Below are positions 61,056 through 64,000 of a stretch of DNA of 64,000 nt, piece by piece; position 1 is the stretch's first letter; each line of letters starts with the position of its first letter. This stretch comes from Planctomycetota bacterium. GTDB taxonomy: Bacteria > Planctomycetota > UBA1135 > GCA-002686595. The position numbers and the translations under genes are program-made. The notes below the pieces were generated by a model that saw only the letters and a list, made by a program, of their open reading frames with translations, was not told the origin of the DNA and did no database searches. The stretch is from the NCBI GenBank assembly GCA_016795325.1, contig JAEUHY010000023.1:1-64000 (forward strand), given 5' to 3'.

Positions 61056-62387
61056 CTACGGCTGAAGTTCGTGCGCGCCGATGTCGACGACCAGCGAGTT
61101 CGAGACGCGCGGAGCGCGCAGGCAATCCAAAGCCAAGGGCTCGATGGTGACTCCGTTGCCGTCGGTGTCGGGGTAGTCGAACGGCAGGTGCGCGTTGCGG
61201 CCGACGTCGATGCAGGGCGAGAACATCGAGCCGATCAGCAGATTCGGACTCAGCAGCGGGTCGGAGTTGAAGTTCGTCGGGCCGAGCCAGCCGGGATAGG
61301 TCGTGCCGACCGGCGCGGCGACGACGCTGGTGTCCACGACCAGGCCCGGAGGGAGATCGGGGTCGAGCGGCGCGAAGTTGCCCCACAGGATCGAGTTGAG
61401 CACACGCCCGTTGGAGCTGAAGCCGGCGTGGAGGCCGCCGCTCTGCACGCCCGCTGAGTTGCCCGAAAGCGTGCAATTGATGACGCGATAACGCGTGGTG
61501 TCGAGCCCGGGGAAACCGGTGAAGGCCAGCGCTCCGCCGAAGTCGAGCGCGCTGTTGGTCTTGAAGCGGCAACCGACGAAGCGCTGCAGAATGTCGGGTT
61601 GCGGCAGGATCGACGCGTCGGCCGCTGCACCTCCGCCCGTCGCCGCGACGTTGCCGACGAAGATCGTGTTGAAGCAGCGGATTTCGGCGCGTGTGTACAT
61701 GCCGCCGCCGGCGCCCTGCGCCGCGTTGCCCGAGAAGCGGCTGTACTTCATGTGCAGGGGAAAGCCGTCGAAGAATAGGCCCCCGCCGTTGCCGAGCGCG
61801 GAGTTGCTCGCGAAGTGCACGCTGTCGATGCGCAGCGAGCCGCCCACCTGAATCAGCCCGCCGCCGTTCACGTCGCCCGAAGTTGCGTCGTTCGCGTTGC
61901 CGCCGCGCACGACGAGATTGGAGAGGCGGATCTCGGGATCGAGCGGATTGCTGAACGGGCCGGCGGTGACGACGTGCAGGGCGCGCCCGGCTGCGCCGAG
62001 TTCGCCGCTCAGCGTCGTGCCGTTCCAGTAGCCAGCGGGCGGAGGCTGATTCGTGACCGCGTTCCAACCGCCTTGCAGGCGCGTTCCGGCCGCCAGCTTG
62101 AACGTCGCGCTGCGCGGTCGGTTGGGGTCGGTCGGCGTGCTGGGCGTGTAAACGCCGCGTGCGATGCGCACGTCGTCGGTCCCGACGCTTTGCGCCGCGG
62201 CCGCGAGGGCGAGATCGAGCGAGTCGAACGCGCTCGCCCATGAAAGTCCGTCGCCGCCCGAGGGCGCTGCGCGGTTGACGTGCCAGACGTTTTGCGCCTG
62301 CGAGTAGTCCGCGCACACCACGAGGCTAGAAGCGAGCGTGAGTGCGAAACGAAGGCTGGTTGAACGAGCGCTGCGATCTGTCGCCAT
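61056..62387 (-). CDS. Secreted right-handed beta-helix protein (polymorphic-outer-membrane-type repeats)
   Basis: A 443-residue protein. ATG 62387 gives a signal peptide (STSLRFALTLASSLVVCADY). The body has an imperfect repeat of the GGxI-type with N.A..GGG, S.F.GN.A and C...N..A.GGA: GNGGGLFFDGFPLHMKYSRF, SGNAAQGAGGGMYT, NSALDFGGALAFTGFPG and NCTLSGNSAGVQSGGLH. This is the beta-helix of the Pmp/choice-of-anchor group. No catalytic residue is evident. The C-terminus (NSLVVDIGAHELQP) is the usual end of such planctomycete proteins and is not the shared module. Confidence 0.85.
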   Translation of the reverse strand: MATDRSARSTSLRFALTLASSLVVCADYSQAQNVWHVNRAAPSGGDGLSWASAFDSLDLALAAAAQSVGTDDVRIARGVYTPSTPTDPNRPRSATFKLAAGTRLQGGWNAVTNQPPPAGYWNGTTLSGELGAAGRALHVVTAGPFSNPLDPEIRLSNLVVRGGNANDATSGDVNGGGLIQVGGSLRIDSVHFASNSALGNGGGLFFDGFPLHMKYSRFSGNAAQGAGGGMYTRAEIRCFNTIFVGNVAATGGGAAADASILPQPDILQRFVGCRFKTNSALDFGGALAFTGFPGLDTTRYRVINCTLSGNSAGVQSGGLHAGFSSNGRVLNSILWGNFAPLDPDLPPGLVVDTSVVAAPVGTTYPGWLGPTNFNSDPLLSPNLLIGSMFSPCIDVGRNAHLPFDYPDTDGNGVTIEPLALDCLRAPRVSNSLVVDIGAHELQP

Positions 62388-62563
62388 CGAGGTGGTCCTC
62401 CGTGCCGAAGTCGGAACTACGGGCGGTCTCGCGAGTGCGGGCCCACCGCCGTGGTTCGATCGTAGCGCGCCCACGCGGGGCCGTGGTGTTCGGCCGGCCG
62501 CTGCGCGCGCGACCTTCGCGTTCACGCACGCTCGAGCGCCTGTCCGCTAGACTCGCCCGCGCC

Positions 62564-63655
62564 ATGTCCCGCTTTGCTGCAGTTCTCTTGAGCGTCTGCG
62601 CCGCCGCCGCGTCGCTCGGCGGTGTCCGCGCTGCGTCGGCCGCCGCGCAGGGTGGCGACGAGGTCGGCGCGCGCCTCAGCCGGCTGCGCGACGCGCGCAT
62701 CACGATCGACGAGCGCGAACGCCTGTGCGGCGAGCTGCTCGGACTGGGAGAGTCCGGTGCGCTGGCCCTCTCGCGCCTCGCCGTCGAGCAAGTCGAACGC
62801 GCGGTCAAACGCGCCGAGGGACTCGAGGCGAAGTACCTCAAGGGCTTCGAGAAGGCCTCGCTCAAGTTGGTCGCGGGGCGCTCGACGAAGGCCGAACTCG
62901 CCAAGGTCGAGGAAGCGCGCAAGGCCGTGCGCGGTCTGCGTGCCAAGGAAGAGCTGAGCAAGTCGGACATCCACGAGATCGGCGACCCGGCGGTCGATCT
63001 GCTGCGCGGACTGTTCGTGGTCGACGCCTACCAAGTGCTCGACGACGCGAAGTCGCTCGCCAAGGAGCGCGACGAGCTTTCGTTCGCGTGGTTCGAAGCC
63101 GTCGACTGGCGCGGCATCTGGGAGCGCAGCTCGCGCCTCCTCGGCGAGGCCAAACGCGTCGAGGCGCCGCCCGAAGTCAAGCAGCGCTGGGACGCGGTGC
63201 TGGCCGAAGAAGAGTGGCTGTGCACTCTGGCGCTTCCCATGACTGCGCAGGACCGCAAGGTGCTGGTCGCCAACCGTGCGCTGACTGGGCAGCTCGATGC
63301 GGAGGAAGCGCTCGGCGTGCTCGATCTCAACTGTTTGCGGCTGCTCTTGGGCCTCAACGCGCTCTCGATCGACGTCAAGTTGTGCGACGCGGCGCGCGAC
63401 CACTCGAACGACATGCGCACGCTCGGCTTCTTCGCGCACGAGTCGCCGGTGCCCGGCAAGAAGACGCCCTACGACCGCGCGGCGCGTTTCGGGACGAGCG
63501 CGAGCTCGGAGAACATCGCGGCCGGACACGCGACGGGCAGCGGCGCCAATCGCGGCTGGTGGTACAGCCCGGGCCACCACAAGAACATGCTCGGCAGCCA
63601 CTCGCGGATCGGGCTCGGCCGCAGCGAAGCGTTCTGGACGCAGTTGTTCGGTTGA
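62564..63655 (+). CDS. Secreted CAP-domain protein (SCP-like)
   Basis: A 363-residue protein. ATG 62564 gives a signal peptide (RFAAVLLSVCAAAASLGGV). The N-terminal ~210 residues are helical and unassigned (GLEAKYLKGFEKASLKLVAG, AKEELSKSDIHEIGDPAVDL). The C-terminal ~140 residues are a CAP domain: NALSIDVKLCDAARDHSNDM, GFFAHESPVPGKKTPYDRAA, SSENIAAGHATGSGANRGWW and SPGHHKNMLGSHSRIGLGRS, with the two His and Glu that bind metal in this fold. The role of bacterial CAP proteins is unsettled. The gene is divergent from the beta-helix gene, 176 bp apart. Confidence 0.88.
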   Translation: MSRFAAVLLSVCAAAASLGGVRAASAAAQGGDEVGARLSRLRDARITIDERERLCGELLGLGESGALALSRLAVEQVERAVKRAEGLEAKYLKGFEKASLKLVAGRSTKAELAKVEEARKAVRGLRAKEELSKSDIHEIGDPAVDLLRGLFVVDAYQVLDDAKSLAKERDELSFAWFEAVDWRGIWERSSRLLGEAKRVEAPPEVKQRWDAVLAEEEWLCTLALPMTAQDRKVLVANRALTGQLDAEEALGVLDLNCLRLLLGLNALSIDVKLCDAARDHSNDMRTLGFFAHESPVPGKKTPYDRAARFGTSASSENIAAGHATGSGANRGWWYSPGHHKNMLGSHSRIGLGRSEAFWTQLFG

Positions 63656-63676
63656 CTCCACGGTCCGGCGCGAAAC

Positions 63677-64000
63677 ATGAAGCACACGCTGGACGTCGAC
63701 GGGGCGCGCTTTCGCGCCGAGCCCGCAAAGCGCTTCGAACTCGCGCGCTGGCCGACGCGTGTCGAGGCGCTGTACTCCAGCAAGAAGCACTACAAACAAG
63801 CGCTCGAGGCCGGCGCGCACGAGCTCGCCGCGCTGCAGGAGCGTTTGTACGCCGACAACCGCTACGCGCTGCTGCTCATTTTTCAGGCCATGGACTCGGC
63901 CGGAAAAGACGGCGCGATCCGGCACGTGATGAGCGGCGTCAATCCGCAGGGTTGCCAGGTCTACAGCTTCAAGCACCCCAGCGCGGAAGAGCTCGACCAC
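63677..64000 (+). CDS. ppk2: Polyphosphate kinase 2 family protein (3' end outside the window)
   Basis: The first 108 codons of a PPK2-type kinase, which uses polyphosphate to phosphorylate nucleotides. Visible: [40 protein letters not shown] (Walker A region), [20 protein letters not shown] and [11 protein letters not shown], the canonical PPK2 N-terminal sequence. It starts 21 bp after the CAP gene. The gene continues beyond base 64000. Confidence 0.9.
   Translation, partial: MKHTLDVDGARFRAEPAKRFELARWPTRVEALYSSKKHYKQALEAGAHELAALQERLYADNRYALLLIFQAMDSAGKDGAIRHVMSGVNPQGCQVYSFKHPSAEELDH

Overview
The window is GC-rich bacterial DNA with long antisense open frames that are codon-bias shadows. 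Its gene content points to a planctomycete (Planctomycetota): large secreted proteins with proprotein-convertase P-domains, VCBS/FG-GAP repeats and thrombospondin type 3 repeats, two Tat-exported Gfo/Idh/MocA oxidoreductases, a DUF1080 protein, a multi-heme cytochrome c with a beta-propeller partner, a SUMF1-type protein, and seven secreted proteins sharing one C-terminal module. The phylum is inferred from this content; no rRNA or tRNA gene is visible.

Layout. 1-5 kb: three adjacent secreted proteins ending in the shared C-terminal module (two with paired P-domains), separated by hairpin terminators. 5-15.8 kb: kinase fusion, two Gfo/Idh paralogs, SUMF1 protein divergent from ApbE, aminotransferase and a VCBS-repeat protein. 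15.8-20.4 kb: a leftward operon of a membrane spermidine-synthase-like protein, ABC ATPase and permease. 20.4-22 kb: BNR-repeat protein with a MoaD-like partner. 22-25.9 kb: accessory region with a Sec-exported flagellin-like protein, cysteine-rich and anchored unknowns, a broken DUF4143 ATPase interrupted by small cassette-like ORFs, and a 291-bp duplicate of the pta 3' end. 25.9-28.8 kb: AtuA-type operon (large subunit, small subunit, Pta) with a tandem inverted-repeat element inside it. 29-36.4 kb: pyroglutamyl peptidase, DUF309, metallopeptidase-like protein, Mrp ATPase without its CPxC motif, alkyltransferase-like protein and QueC. 36.5-49.4 kb: secreted module proteins, mutarotase, esterase, TIGR04222/GRDP pair, DUF1080 protein, and large unknown secreted or membrane proteins. 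49.9-64 kb: a 1458-residue lamin-tail/TSP3 protein, a small membrane protein with an in-frame TGA, a regulatory-domain-like protein, the cytochrome/propeller pair, a beta-helix protein, a CAP protein and the start of a PPK2 kinase.

The main unexplained signals are: (1) the flagellin-like protein carrying a Sec signal peptide; (2) a ~165-bp CTAG-bounded inverted-repeat element present as tandem copies at two distant loci, each abutting the TAG stop of the upstream gene in the same relative orientation; (3) a second palindromic element family in two intergenic gaps; (4) a small island bounded by repeats of the pta 3' end; (5) the lineage-type C-terminal module on seven secreted proteins. No CRISPR array, complete IS, integrase or phage gene was seen.
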